Source: Streptomyces sp. TG1A-60 (GTDB lineage: Bacteria > Actinomycetota > Actinomycetes > Streptomycetales > Streptomycetaceae). From it: DNA of 64,000 nucleotides. Shown in pieces: positions 9,601 through 17,934 of this stretch; position 1 is the stretch's first letter; the number at the start of each line of letters is the position of its first letter. The translations under genes were made by a program, and so were the position numbers. Location: positions 6,200,001 to 6,264,000 of the forward strand of contig NZ_CP147520.1 of NCBI RefSeq assembly GCF_037201975.1. Direction: 5' to 3'. Under the pieces are notes generated by a model. It saw only the letters and a list, made by a program, of their open reading frames with translations. It did not search any database and had not been told where the DNA came from.

Positions 9601-9934
9601 CTCCGCCCAGTGTACGGCGCCGCACGGACAGCGGCCGACCGGTTTTCCGGCGGCCGGACGAGCGGCGCGGCGGGGTTTTCGGCGGACCCGCCGACCGGGG
9701 ACGCGGTGACCTGCGCGCTGACCCGAATGGAGCGGGTCGGGCGTCCGGATCCTGGGACGTACGGATCGGCGGAATACCCGGCGGGGAGCTGGGCACAACG
9801 CTTGCAGGCTCGCCGCGCGACGGTCGCGGGGCGGGTGGAACAGGTGGTCTGCCCCGTTGCCGCGGAACTCGGGTCGATTTATCGTCCCAGCACGATTCGC
9901 GTGCAAGATCACAATATGTGAAGGGGCCGCGGCC
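9601..9934. promoter_or_regulatory. Divergent intergenic region between the ileS leader and the TraR/DksA gene
   Basis: These 334 bp have no convincing gene. They must hold the promoters for ileS (leftward) and the TraR/DksA-like gene (rightward). A GC-rich hairpin with TTTT in its loop lies at about 9631-9656 (CGGCCGACCGG facing CCGGCGGCCG, one base short of perfect). The last 30 bp (CACAATATGTGAAGGGG) include an AT-rich patch and the RBS of the rightward gene. Confidence 0.4.
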
Positions 9935-10897
9935 ATGGTGGCGAAGAAGACCGCCGTACAGCAGTCGGCATCAGGCAGATCCACGGTGGCCTCCGGTGGT
10001 GAGACGGGTGGGAAAGGCGCGGCGGTGAAGGCGGCAAGCAGGAAGTCGGTCGCCAGGACAATGGCGACCGAGAAGGCCGCGACCGAGAAGGCCGCGACCG
10101 AGAAGGCCGCGACCGAGAAGGCCGCGACCGAGAAGGCCGCCGTCAGGGAGGTGGCGGCCAAGAAGGGGGCGGCCACGAATCCGGTGGCCGGGAGGGCCGG
10201 AGTCAAGAAGACTGCGGTCAGGAAGGCCGTGGTCGGGAAGACGGCGGCCGAGAAGGCGGTGGCCAAGAAGGCGGCCAGGAAGAGTGCCTCCGCGAAGGGT
10301 GCTGCTGGGAAGGGCGCGGTCAAGAAGAACGCCACGAAGAGCACCTCCGCGAAGAAGAGCACGGTCAAGAAGGCGGGCGCGGCCGAGGCCGCCGAGACGA
10401 CGGGAGCCACGACGGTGGTTGCGAAGAACACTCCTCCTGGTACGGCTACGGCAGCGAAGAAGCCCACCGCCGTCCCCAAGGCACGGCCCGCCGCGGTGGA
10501 GCCCGGCGAGCTCGCGGTACGTCCCGGTGAGGACCCCTGGAGTCCGGCCGAGGTCGACGCGGCCCGGACGGAGCTGGAGTCAGAGGCGATGCGGCTGCGC
10601 GCCGAACTGGAGGCCTCCGAGCGGTCGCTCACGGGCCTGATGCGGGACTCCGGTGACGGCGCGGGCGACGACCAGGCCGACACCGGGGCGAAGAACATCA
10701 CCCGCGAGCACGAGATGGCGCTCGCCAACAACGCGCGCGAGATGCTCGACCAGACCGAGCGGGCCCTGGACCGGCTCGCCTCGGGCACGTACGGGCTCTG
10801 CGAGAACTGTGGCAATCCGATCGGAAAGGCACGGATGCAGGCGTTCCCCCGGGCCACCCTGTGCGTCGAGTGCAAGCAGAAGCAGGAACGCCGCTGA
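9935..10897 (+). CDS. TraR/DksA family zinc-finger protein with long Lys/Ala-rich N-terminal arm
   Basis: A 320-residue protein. Residues 1 to about 185 are Lys/Ala-rich like histone H1 or HU tails, including five ATEKA repeats and many AKKA motifs; about 200-320 is a DksA/TraR domain with a coiled coil and a C4 zinc finger (C289, C292, C310, C313: CENCG and CVECK). DksA proteins enter the RNA polymerase secondary channel; the basic arm suggests DNA or RNA binding. Both parts are one frame, a natural fusion seen in Streptomyces. ATG 9935 follows AAGGGG. It lacks a clear DxxDxA coiled-coil tip (LTGLMRDSGDGAGD is seen), so canonical DksA activity is uncertain. It is followed by lspA. Confidence 0.88.
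   Translation: MVAKKTAVQQSASGRSTVASGGETGGKGAAVKAASRKSVARTMATEKAATEKAATEKAATEKAATEKAAVREVAAKKGAATNPVAGRAGVKKTAVRKAVVGKTAAEKAVAKKAARKSASAKGAAGKGAVKKNATKSTSAKKSTVKKAGAAEAAETTGATTVVAKNTPPGTATAAKKPTAVPKARPAAVEPGELAVRPGEDPWSPAEVDAARTELESEAMRLRAELEASERSLTGLMRDSGDGAGDDQADTGAKNITREHEMALANNAREMLDQTERALDRLASGTYGLCENCGNPIGKARMQAFPRATLCVECKQKQERR
10064..10138 (+). repeat. Five perfect 15-bp tandem repeats in the TraR/DksA gene
   Basis: The 15-bp unit GCGACCGAGAAGGCC is repeated five times without change and encodes ATEKA repeated. Perfect identity at DNA level points to recent slippage expansion; copy number should differ between strains. Confidence 0.95.
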
Positions 10898-10978
10898 CGA
10901 TCGTCGCCTGAGCCCCTGGTCCGAGGAGGTCGTGTCGTACCTTTGTCCTCAGTCAGGAACCTAGGTTGAGGGACTCAC

Positions 10979-11590
10979 GTGGCAGAGGCGGAGCGCATCA
11001 TCGGTACGCCGGACATTCCAGACGCGGCGGGGGCCGACCCGGAGCAGCCCGGGGGTGAGAACGGCGCCACGGCGGAGCAGGCCGACACGGCCGCGCAGCC
11101 GCGCGGCAGGCGCCGGATCGCCGTGCTGTTCTGGGTCGCCGCGCTGGCGTACGCGCTCGACCTGGTCAGCAAGATGATCGTGGTGGCGAAGCTGGAGCAT
11201 CAGGAGCCGATCGAGATCATCGGGGACTGGCTGAAGTTCGAGGCGATCCGCAACGCGGGCGCGGCCTTCGGCTTCGGCGAGGCATTCACGATCATCTTCA
11301 CGGTGATCGCGACGATCGTGATCGTGGTGATCGCCCGGCTCGCCCGCAAGCTCTACAGCCGGCCCTGGGCGATCGCGCTCGGCCTGCTGCTCGGCGGTGC
11401 GCTGGGCAACCTCACCGACCGGATCTTCCGGTCGCCGGGTGTCTTCGAGGGCGCCGTCGTCGACTTCATCGCGCCCAAGGGCTTCGCGGTGTTCAACCTC
11501 GCCGATTCGGCCATCGTGTGCGGCGGCATCCTGATCGTGCTGCTGTCCTTCCGGGGGCTCGATCCGGACGGGACCGTCCACAAGGACTGA
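10979..11590 (+). CDS. lspA: Lipoprotein signal peptidase (prolipoprotein signal peptidase II)
   Basis: LspA is the membrane aspartyl protease that removes signal peptides from diacylglyceryl-prolipoproteins made by Lgt (also encoded here, at 47996). The 203-residue protein has a 45-residue acidic/Pro-rich cytoplasmic extension, usual in Streptomyces, then four membrane helices. Catalytic aspartates are D147 (NLTDRIF) and D176 (FNLADSA); the [10 protein letters not shown] loop is also conserved. The start GTG lies 81 bp after the TraR/DksA gene. The rluD gene follows at 11668, the common lspA-rluD order. Confidence 0.96.
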   Translation: MAEAERIIGTPDIPDAAGADPEQPGGENGATAEQADTAAQPRGRRRIAVLFWVAALAYALDLVSKMIVVAKLEHQEPIEIIGDWLKFEAIRNAGAAFGFGEAFTIIFTVIATIVIVVIARLARKLYSRPWAIALGLLLGGALGNLTDRIFRSPGVFEGAVVDFIAPKGFAVFNLADSAIVCGGILIVLLSFRGLDPDGTVHKD

Positions 11591-11667
11591 GGGCCACCGG
11601 TCACGTCGCGCGGGGGTTGTCCACAGGCCCGGTCGGGCGGGTCTCACCCGTCCGGCATACTCGACGG

Positions 11668-12612
11668 GTGAGCACGATTCCCGAGATCCGTATCCTGCCC
11701 GTGCCCGACGGCCTGGAGGGCGAGCGTGTCGACGCCGCCATCTCCCGCATGTTCGGCTTCTCCCGGACGAAGGCGGCCGAGCTCGCCGCCACGGGGAAGG
11801 TCACGGTCGACGGGTCGGTGGTCGGCAAGTCGGAGCGGGTGCACGGTGGGGCCCGGCTGGAGGTCGAGATGCCTCAGGCGCCCGCGCCGGTGCAGGTGGT
11901 CGCCGAGCCGGTCGAGGGCATGGAGATCGTGCACGACGACGATGACCTGGTACTGATCGTCAAGCCGGTCGGCGTGGCCGCGCACCCCAGCCCCGGCTGG
12001 TCCGGGCCGACCGTCATCGGCGGGCTCGCCGCCGCCGGGTACCGGATCTCGACGTCCGGCGCCGCCGAGCGCCAGGGCATCGTGCACCGGCTCGACGTGG
12101 GCACGTCGGGCCTGATGGTGGTCGCCAAGTCGGAGTACGCGTACACGTCCCTGAAGCGCCAGTTCAAGGAGCGGACCGTCGACAAGCGGTACCACGCGCT
12201 GGTCCAGGGCCACCCCGACCCCACGAGCGGCACCATCGACGCGCCCATCGGACGGCACCCGAACCACGACTACAAGTGGGCCGTCATCGCCGAGGGCAAG
12301 CCGTCCGTCACGCACTACGACCTCATCGAGGCCTTCCGCGCCGCCTCCCTGCTCGACATCAAGCTGGAGACCGGGCGCACCCACCAGATCCGCGTCCACA
12401 TGTCAGCCCACCGGCACCCGTGCGTGGGCGACCTGACGTACGGCGCCGACCCGACGCTCGCCAAACGGCTCGGCATCACCCGCCAGTGGCTGCACGCGGT
12501 GCGGCTCGGCTTCGAGCACCCCGGTGACGGCAGCTGGGTCGAGTTCGGGAGCGACTACCCGGCGGACCTGCAGAAGGCCCTCGACAAGGTCCGGGAGGAG
12601 ACGTACGCGTAA
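11668..12612 (+). CDS. rluD: RluD-family 23S rRNA pseudouridine synthase
   Basis: RNA pseudouridylate synthase of the RluA/RluD family, 314 residues. An N-terminal S4 RNA-binding domain ([20 protein letters not shown] to VDG) precedes the catalytic domain with [12 protein letters not shown], in which D143 is the nucleophile, and the RTHQIRVH motif. Activity on helix-69 uridines of 23S rRNA is inferred from the family. GTG 11668 has a -10-like CATACT at 11656-11661, 6 nt upstream, and no Shine-Dalgarno, suggesting a leaderless transcript rather than simple read-through from lspA. Confidence 0.95.
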   Translation: MSTIPEIRILPVPDGLEGERVDAAISRMFGFSRTKAAELAATGKVTVDGSVVGKSERVHGGARLEVEMPQAPAPVQVVAEPVEGMEIVHDDDDLVLIVKPVGVAAHPSPGWSGPTVIGGLAAAGYRISTSGAAERQGIVHRLDVGTSGLMVVAKSEYAYTSLKRQFKERTVDKRYHALVQGHPDPTSGTIDAPIGRHPNHDYKWAVIAEGKPSVTHYDLIEAFRAASLLDIKLETGRTHQIRVHMSAHRHPCVGDLTYGADPTLAKRLGITRQWLHAVRLGFEHPGDGSWVEFGSDYPADLQKALDKVREETYA

Positions 12613-12639
12613 GCGTGGAGCCGGTCCCGTACACCGTGC

Positions 12640-12846
12640 GTGCCGCCGGTGCGGATCAGTCCGGATGTGGGGGAGGAGTCGCGACGGGAGAGGAATGAGC
12701 AGCGGTTGCGGAGGGTGCGGCGGATCCAGGGGGAGATGCTGAGCGCGGCTCGCCACGAGGTACTGGCGGCGCGGGGTGAGCCGAGGGCTGATCCGGAGGT
12801 GGTGGATCGGGTGTTGCGGCATCTGGACGTGCGCAGCCTTCGGTGA
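12640..12846 (+). pseudogene. Short ORF resembling the C-terminal tail of a CPA1 Na+/H+ antiporter (probable remnant)
   Basis: The 68-residue frame ends in QRLRRVRRIQGEMLSAARHE, ARGEPRADPEVV and DRVLRHLDVRS. This strongly recalls the cytoplasmic C-terminal helix pair of actinobacterial NhaP/CPA1 antiporters, where the last residues are of the type VLRRVQRELDLEE. No membrane region precedes it: the stop of rluD lies only 27 bp upstream in the same frame. It is therefore either a leftover of a deleted antiporter gene or a small independent helical protein. The likeness is from memory of the family. The GTG has no convincing RBS. Confidence 0.4.
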
Positions 12847-12930
12847 CCGGCCGTGGGCTTGCCCACCCACGCACCGCCCGTTACTCCCTGGTGGAGAAGT
12901 GCGGGTCTCCCGTGAGGGCGTCCGCCGTTG

Positions 12931-12990
12931 GCGGGTGCGGGTGCGGGTGCGGGTGCGGGTGCGGGTGCGGGTGCGGGTGCGGGTGCCGGT
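12931..12990. repeat. GGGTGC-type hexanucleotide microsatellite
   Basis: Nine perfect copies of the hexamer GCGGGT run from 12931 to 12984, followed by the variant GCCGGT. The array sits in the otherwise featureless gap between the antiporter-like fragment and the mscS-type gene (12847-13111), where I see no credible gene. Translations through it on either strand give only simple Ala-Pro or Val-Arg repeats. Confidence 0.95.
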
Positions 12991-13111
12991 GCCGGCCACG
13001 GCTCCCCCGAGGACTGTCGCAGTCCGTCAAGGGCGGGCTGCGGTGTGTCGGGGTTGATCGGGGGTGCCGTGGGGCGCTGCTGATGTCGGATCGTGTGCGG
13101 GCGCTGTCGGG

Positions 13112-14266
13112 TTACCCCTTGCCCGGAGGGCTCGGGGGTTGGTGGACGCGGTCCCGGGGCGTGCGGCGGGCCCGGCCGTCGGACTCGGGGGTGCGGCGGG
13201 CCAGGCCGTCGGATTCGGGCGTGCGGCGGGGCGGGGGGAGGGCCGCGTTGGTGGTGTTGATGCGGGGGAGGGCGTAGGGGTGGGTCTCCGTGAGCCAGTG
13301 AAGGAGTTCTTCGCGGACGGTGACGCGGAGGGTCCACAGGTCGTCGGGGTCCTTGGCGGTGACGAGGGCGCGGACCTCCATGGTGGAGGGGGTCGAGTCG
13401 GTGACGGACAGGTTGTAGGCGCGGCCGTCCCAGGTGGGACAGTCGCGCAGGATGTCACGGAGCCGCTCGCGCATCTCGGGGAGCGGCGCGGAGTGGTCGA
13501 CATGGAGGAAGACCGTGCCGGTCATCTGCGTGCCGCCGCGCGACCAGTTCTCGAAGGGTTTCGCGGTGAAGTACGAGACCGGCATCGTGATGCGGCGCTC
13601 GTCCCACGTACGGACCGTCAGGAAGGTGAGGGTGATCTCGTCCACCGTGCCCCACTCGCCCTCCACCACGACCACGTCACCGAGGCGGACCATGTCGCCG
13701 AATGCGATCTGCAGCCCGGCGAAGATGTTGCTCAGCGTGGACTGCGCGGCGATACCGGCGACGATGCCCAGGAGCCCGGCGGAGGCCAGCAGCGAGGTGC
13801 CGGCCGCGCGCATCGCGGGGAAGGTCAGCAGCATCGAGGCCACGGCCACCACACCGACGATCGCGGAGAGCACCCGCATGATCAACGTCACCTGGGTGCG
13901 CACCCGGCGTAGCCGGGCCGGATCGCGGTGGACGCGGGCGTACCGGCTGTACGTCGTCTCCACTATCGCCGCCGCGATACGGATCACCAGCCACGCCGTC
14001 GCCCCGATCATCACCAGGGTCAGGGTCTGGCCGACGGCGGCCCGGTACTGCTCCAGCAGCTGCGCCTCGTCGTACGACCCTCTGAGGAAGGCCGCGCACA
14101 GGACCAGCTGGTAGGGGATACGGCCGCGGCGCAGCAGACCCCACAGAGGTGTCTCGTGGTGCCGCAGGTCGGCCTTGCGCAGCAGCAGGTCGGTGGCCCA
14201 GCCGATGAGAAGCGTGAGGACGACCGAGCCACCGATGACGATCAATGGGCGGAGTAGGTTCTCCAT
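13112..14266 (-). CDS. MscS-family mechanosensitive ion channel
   Basis: A small-conductance mechanosensitive channel (MscS superfamily), 384 residues from ATG 14266; an in-frame GTG at 14290 would add 8. Three or four membrane helices occupy about 1-190. The pore-lining helix (GTSLLASAGLLGIVAGIAAQ, then STLSNIFAGLQIAFGD) and the beta domain motif (VRLGDVVVVEGEWGTVDEI) are typical. The cytoplasmic C-domain is present. The last 30 residues are a basic Pro-rich tail with a duplicated RRTPESDG unit. Such channels open on membrane tension to release solutes. It is a monocistronic gene, divergent from the hydrolase at 14374. Confidence 0.93.
   Translation of the reverse strand: MENLLRPLIVIGGSVVLTLLIGWATDLLLRKADLRHHETPLWGLLRRGRIPYQLVLCAAFLRGSYDEAQLLEQYRAAVGQTLTLVMIGATAWLVIRIAAAIVETTYSRYARVHRDPARLRRVRTQVTLIMRVLSAIVGVVAVASMLLTFPAMRAAGTSLLASAGLLGIVAGIAAQSTLSNIFAGLQIAFGDMVRLGDVVVVEGEWGTVDEITLTFLTVRTWDERRITMPVSYFTAKPFENWSRGGTQMTGTVFLHVDHSAPLPEMRERLRDILRDCPTWDGRAYNLSVTDSTPSTMEVRALVTAKDPDDLWTLRVTVREELLHWLTETHPYALPRINTTNAALPPPRRTPESDGLARRTPESDGRARRTPRDRVHQPPSPPGKG
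13161..13220 (-). repeat. Two 30-bp direct repeats in the 3' end of the MscS gene
   Basis: Units at 13161-13190 and 13191-13220 differ at three positions, and the first 10 bp recur at 13221-13230. They encode two copies of a ten-residue RRTPESDG-containing tail segment, so the channel's C-terminus can lengthen or shorten in frame. Confidence 0.9.
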
Positions 14267-14373
14267 GCCTTCGAACGTAACCGGCCGCACGGGGTGATGA
14301 ACATGTGACTTCGGACGCCCTCGGGGTATGGGCGTCCCGGCCCGTTGTCATACCCGGCTGGCACCATGGCCTC

Positions 14374-14943
14374 ATGAACATCATGCTGTTCCATTCGACC
14401 TACGGTCTGCGGCCCGCTGTGCGCCAGGCCGCGGACCGGCTGCGCGCCGCCGGACACGAGGTGTGGACCCCCGACCTCTTCGACGGACGGACGTTCGAGA
14501 CGGTCGAGGAGGGCATGGCCTTCAACGAGGAGCTGGGCCGGGAGGAGTTGCTCAAGCGGGCCGTCATGGCCGCCGCGCCCTACTCGGAGCGAGGGCTCGT
14601 CTACGCCGGGTTCTCGCTGGGCGCCGCGACCGCGCAGACCCTGGCCCTGGGCGACAAGCAGGCCAGGGGGCTGCTGCTCCTGCACGGCACGTCGGACATC
14701 GCCGCCACCGCCTCCGTGGACGACCTGGCCGTGCAGTTGCATGTGGCGGAGCCCGACCCCTTCGAGCCGGACGACTGGCTGAGCGCCTGGTACCTCCAGA
14801 TGCGCAAGGCCGGCGCCGATGTCGAGGTCTACAGATACGCCGGTGCCGGGCACCTCTACACCGACCCCGGCCTGCCCGACTACGACGAGGAGGCCGCCGA
14901 GGCCACCTGGCGGGTGGCGCTCGGCTTCCTCGAAACCCTGTGA
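14374..14943 (+). CDS. Dienelactone-hydrolase family alpha/beta hydrolase
   Basis: A 189-residue alpha/beta-hydrolase of the dienelactone hydrolase family. The early strand reads MNIMLFHSTYGL; the nucleophile elbow is GFSLGAA, with Ser rather than the Cys of true dienelactone hydrolase; the acid and base are probably in EPDDW and GAGHLY (the His of the triad). The substrate is unknown. The start at 14374 has CACCAT 6 nt upstream and no Shine-Dalgarno, which fits a leaderless mRNA. The gene converges with phoD, with only 10 bp between the stops. Confidence 0.88.
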   Translation: MNIMLFHSTYGLRPAVRQAADRLRAAGHEVWTPDLFDGRTFETVEEGMAFNEELGREELLKRAVMAAAPYSERGLVYAGFSLGAATAQTLALGDKQARGLLLLHGTSDIAATASVDDLAVQLHVAEPDPFEPDDWLSAWYLQMRKAGADVEVYRYAGAGHLYTDPGLPDYDEEAAEATWRVALGFLETL

Positions 14944-14953
14944 GACCGACGGC

Positions 14954-16609
14954 CTACACGGGGTCGTAGGTGCGCTCCACCTTCTGCGTCCCGCTGCGCG
15001 TCCGGTACGAGCGCGCCCAGGACGACGTCGCGTCGGCCTTCGTCCGGTCGGAGAGGACGTAGAAGTCCATCTGCGCCCGCGCGGCGGTGATGTCCAGAAC
15101 GCCGTAGCCGTGCCGGTCGGTGTCGACCCAGTGGACGTGCCGGTTGGCGGCGCGGATCAAGGGGGAGGCCAGCGCGGAGACGGTGCCTTCGGGGACCTTC
15201 ACGATGTCGTCGAGGTTGTCGGAGGTGACCGACGTGACGACGAACTCGGTGGCGGCGGACGGCGACAGCGGATACGTACCGGCGTTGACCGGCACGTCGT
15301 TGGCCCACGCCATGTGGATGTCGCCGGTGAGGAAGACCGTGTTGCGGATGGCGTTGCCGCGCAGGTGGGCGAGGAGTTCGCGGCGGTCGTCGGTGTAGCC
15401 GTCCCACTGGTCGGGGTTGAGGGCGAGACCTTCCTTCGGCAGCCCGAGCAGCTCCGCGAGGGGTTCGAAGAGGTCGGCGGTGAGGTTGCCGAGGGCGAAC
15501 GGGGCGACCATCACCGAGTTGCCGACCAGGCGCCAGATGGTGTCGGAGGACTTCAACCCGGCCTTCAACCAGTCGAGCTGGGCCCGGCCCGTCAGCGTAC
15601 GGTCCGGGTTGTCGACCTGGCCGTCGCCGATGCCCGCCTGCTGGGAGCGGAAGGAGCGCAGGTCGAGCAGGGAGAGGTCGACGAGCTTGCCGAAGCGCAG
15701 CCGGCGGTAGGTGGTGCCCGCGACCGCCGGGCGTACCGGCATCCACTCGAAGTAGGCTCGCTTGGCCGCCGACTGGCGGGCCGCCCAGGTGCCCTCAGCG
15801 TCCTCGGTGTGGTTCTCGGCGCCGCCCGACCAGGCGTCGTTGGCGATCTCGTGGTCGTCCCAGATCGCGACGACCGGCGCGACCGCGTGCAGGGCCTGGA
15901 GGTCCGGATCGGTCTTGTAACGGGCGTGCCGGGCGCGGTAGTCGGCGAGGGTGACGATCTCGTGGCTGGGTGCGTGCGGTCGTACGACCTTGTCGCGGGC
16001 GCCGTACTCGCCGGTGCCGTACTCGTAGATGTAGTCCCCGAGATGCAGCCAGGCGTCCAGGTCGCCGCGCGCGGCCAGGTGGCGGTAGGCGGCGAAGTAG
16101 CCGCCCTCCCAGTTGGCGCAGGAGACCACGCCGAAGCGCAGGCCGGTCGTCGCCGCGTCGGCGGCCGGGGCGGTGCGGGTACGGGCGGCGGGCGATTCGG
16201 TGCCGCCGGCCGAGAAGCGGAACCAGTGGTCCGTGGCGGGCGCGAGGCCCCGTACGTCCGCCTTGACGGTGTGGTCGGAGGCGGCGGTCGCGGTGGTCGA
16301 GCCCTTGGCGACGATGTTCGTGAAGGCCTTGTCCAGGGCGACGGTCCAGCCGACCTCGACGTCGGGGCCGAGTCCGGAGCCGGGTATCGCGGCGGCGGTG
16401 GGCGTCACCCGGGTCCAGAGCAGTACGCCGTCGGGCAGTGGATCGCCGGAGGCCACGCCGTGCAGGAACGCCGGTGCCTCGGCGGCGCTCGCCGCGCCCG
16501 CCGCGGTCGGCGGTGCCGCGAGAACGGCCCCGGCCGCTGCGGCCTTGACGACCGAACGGCGGCTCAGGGCGGAAGAGTTGAGGTGGAAGTGAGATCTGCG
16601 ACTGGTCAC
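14954..16609 (-). CDS. phoD: Tat-exported PhoD-type alkaline phosphatase/phosphodiesterase
   Basis: A 551-residue PhoD-family enzyme releasing phosphate from phosphomono- and diesters outside the cell. The N-terminus carries a twin-arginine signal, [15 protein letters not shown], followed by an Ala-rich h-region and an Ala-X-Ala-like site near ASAAEA. A PhoD N-terminal domain ([19 protein letters not shown]) precedes the metallophosphatase core: [23 protein letters not shown] and TGDIHMAW supply metal ligands. GTG 16609 places the Tat motif at about residue 16. In Streptomyces phoD genes are PhoP-controlled; I could not find a convincing PHO box upstream. The symbol denotes the family; paralogues exist. 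Confidence 0.93.
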   Translation of the reverse strand: MTSRRSHFHLNSSALSRRSVVKAAAAGAVLAAPPTAAGAASAAEAPAFLHGVASGDPLPDGVLLWTRVTPTAAAIPGSGLGPDVEVGWTVALDKAFTNIVAKGSTTATAASDHTVKADVRGLAPATDHWFRFSAGGTESPAARTRTAPAADAATTGLRFGVVSCANWEGGYFAAYRHLAARGDLDAWLHLGDYIYEYGTGEYGARDKVVRPHAPSHEIVTLADYRARHARYKTDPDLQALHAVAPVVAIWDDHEIANDAWSGGAENHTEDAEGTWAARQSAAKRAYFEWMPVRPAVAGTTYRRLRFGKLVDLSLLDLRSFRSQQAGIGDGQVDNPDRTLTGRAQLDWLKAGLKSSDTIWRLVGNSVMVAPFALGNLTADLFEPLAELLGLPKEGLALNPDQWDGYTDDRRELLAHLRGNAIRNTVFLTGDIHMAWANDVPVNAGTYPLSPSAATEFVVTSVTSDNLDDIVKVPEGTVSALASPLIRAANRHVHWVDTDRHGYGVLDITAARAQMDFYVLSDRTKADATSSWARSYRTRSGTQKVERTYDPV

Positions 16610-16723
16610 GCCGGATGAGATTACTGATCGGTAGGGATCTGGGTAAGACGGCTGACCTGAAATCCCTTCAGAGTTCAGACGGACGTGCCCTGTTCGACGG
16701 CCGGCGCGGCCGGACATGAAACG

Positions 16724-16761
16724 GCCCCGGCCCGCGCCGCTCGTGCGGCGGCGGCCGGGGC
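16724..16761 (-). terminator. GC-rich stem-loop between the RTX-like fragment and phoD
   Basis: Arms at 16724-16740 and 16745-16761 pair at 15 of 17 positions with a TCGT loop. It lies 20 bp beyond the stop codon at 16781 of the RTX-like fragment and upstream of phoD, so it is probably that lost gene's terminator. Confidence 0.65.
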
Positions 16762-16780
16762 GCGCGCGGCTGAGGTGCTG

Positions 16781-17000
16781 TCAGTCGTCGGGGGAGAACT
16801 CCGGCCTCCGACGTCACTCGCGCAGACGTCTGTGCCGAGGTCGCCGTCGGAGTGGTCGTCACCCCCGAGGTCGTCGCGGGCGGTGATGCGGTCGCTGTCG
16901 GCGCCGCCCACCACGGGCCGTGGCCCGTGCGCCGATGATCTCCGTCGTCGCCGGATTCGCCGTACAGGCTGTCGTGCCCTCGGCCGTGCGGGCGGGGGCA
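16781..17000 (-). pseudogene. Fragment of an RTX-type (hemolysin-like) calcium-binding repeat gene, frameshifted
   Basis: On the - strand three frames each hold part of one recognisable sequence. The first reads GHDSLYGESGDDGDH, a near-perfect RTX nonapeptide region. After a shift near 16915 the second reads GGADSDRITARDDLGGDD and HSDGDLGTDVC, the pattern that ends many actinobacterial calcium-binding repeat proteins (GGxGTDTC). After another shift near 16806 a third frame reads PEFSPDD and stops at 16781, just before a hairpin. Only about 70 codons remain, with no signal peptide. No single frame explains it. Each shift could also be a sequencing error, but the missing 5' part argues for decay. 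Recognition is from motif memory. Confidence 0.45.
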
Positions 17001-17034
17001 CCCCGGGTGACCCTCCGGGGTGCCAGCCCGCACG
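16985..17034 (-). terminator. Long stem-loop terminator of the DsbA-like gene
   Basis: A two-part hairpin, CGTGCGGGC (16985-16993) with GCCCGCACG (17026-17034), plus inner arms GGCACCCCGG with CCGGGGTGCC, lies 25 bp beyond the stop of the - strand DsbA-like gene. The pairing is near perfect with a small interior bulge. Confidence 0.8.
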
Positions 17035-17058
17035 GCGTACGGCGCGGGCGCCGACGCG

Positions 17059-17859
17059 CTACTTGGTGACCCCGGCGTCCTGCAGTGCCTTCTCCCACTC
17101 CGCGACCGACCTCGGGTTGGTGATCGTCTTGTCGTTGATCTTGACGGTCGGGGTCGACTCGACGCCCTCGGCGTCCTCGAAGGACTTGCTCATCTTCATC
17201 GCCCAGGCGTCGTAGGTGCCCTTCTCCACGGCGTCCTGGAACTTCTTGTTGTTCTTCAGCACGTCGACCGTGTCGGCCACCTTGATCAGGTAGCTGTCCT
17301 TGGCGAACTCGTCGGTTGTCTCCGCCGGGTGGTACTTCGCCGAGTACAGCGCCGCCTTGTAGTCGAGGAACGCCTCGGGGCTGACGTTCAGCGCCGCGCC
17401 GAGCGCGCTCAGCGCGTTCTTGGAGCCCTCGCCGGCGAGCCGGTCGTCGAGGAAGGTGCCGACGGTGAAGGAGAGCTTGTAGTCGCCGTCCTCCATGCCC
17501 TTGTCGACGGTCTCGCCGACGGTCTGCTCGAACTGGGCGCAGGCCGGGCAACGCGGGTCCTCGTACAGGTGGACCACGTTGTCGGTCTTGGAGTCGCCGA
17601 GCAGCACGGTGGTGCCGTTCTTGCCTGACGTGTTGGCCGGGGCGACCACCGTGGCGTCGGCGGCCTCCTCCCACTTCGTGGGCTGGCTGTTCTGCACGAC
17701 GGCGTAGCCGATGCCGCCGGCAATCGCGAGGACCGCGACGATCGAGGACGCCACGATCGCCTGCCGCCTGACCTTCGCGCGCCTGGCCTGCCGCTCGCGC
17801 TCCTGGCGCAGCCGCTCACGGGCCGCCGACTTCGCCGCACTGCTGTTCCGCTTGCTCAT
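17059..17859 (-). CDS. Membrane-anchored DsbA-like thioredoxin-fold protein
   Basis: A 266-residue protein with a short cytoplasmic Arg/Lys-rich region (about 1-35), one membrane helix (IVASSIVAVLAIAGGIGYAV) and an extracytoplasmic thioredoxin fold of the DsbA/DSBA-like type. The redox site is CPAC in YEDPRCPACAQFE; the cis-Pro loop is probably VESTPTVKIN. It may form or isomerise disulfides in secreted proteins. ATG 17859 has a GGGAG RBS; upstream in-frame starts lack one. It shares architecture with the protein at 47120-47896, so the window holds two paralogues. The next gene upstream on the same strand encodes a membrane protein, ending 75 bp away, possibly the same operon. Confidence 0.9.
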   Translation of the reverse strand: MSKRNSSAAKSAARERLRQERERQARRAKVRRQAIVASSIVAVLAIAGGIGYAVVQNSQPTKWEEAADATVVAPANTSGKNGTTVLLGDSKTDNVVHLYEDPRCPACAQFEQTVGETVDKGMEDGDYKLSFTVGTFLDDRLAGEGSKNALSALGAALNVSPEAFLDYKAALYSAKYHPAETTDEFAKDSYLIKVADTVDVLKNNKKFQDAVEKGTYDAWAMKMSKSFEDAEGVESTPTVKINDKTITNPRSVAEWEKALQDAGVTK

Positions 17860-17934
17860 AAGGGTGAACTCCCTGGGGACGCGCACGTGTGCGCGGATGT
17901 GTGGTGGGGGGACCTGCTCGTGCTCAGGAGGTGG

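Noticed and set aside
6939..10028. A 1029-codon + strand frame opposite ileS
   Set aside because: Antisense shadow of ileS; the composition is not protein-like and it runs through the T-box leader.
12555..13337. A - strand frame with (Ala-Pro)n through the hexamer array
   Set aside because: The low-complexity run arises from the GCGGGT microsatellite; there is no RBS, and it overlaps both rluD and the MscS gene.
16610..16717. PHO box (GTTCACC-type repeats) upstream of phoD
   Set aside because: No pair of 11-bp units fits well enough; only a weak GGTCAGCC is present.
16685..17215. A 176-codon + strand frame across the phoD/dsbA-like gap
   Set aside because: It overlaps the 3' end of the well-supported DsbA-like gene and shows no domain; the RTX-like reading on the - strand is better.
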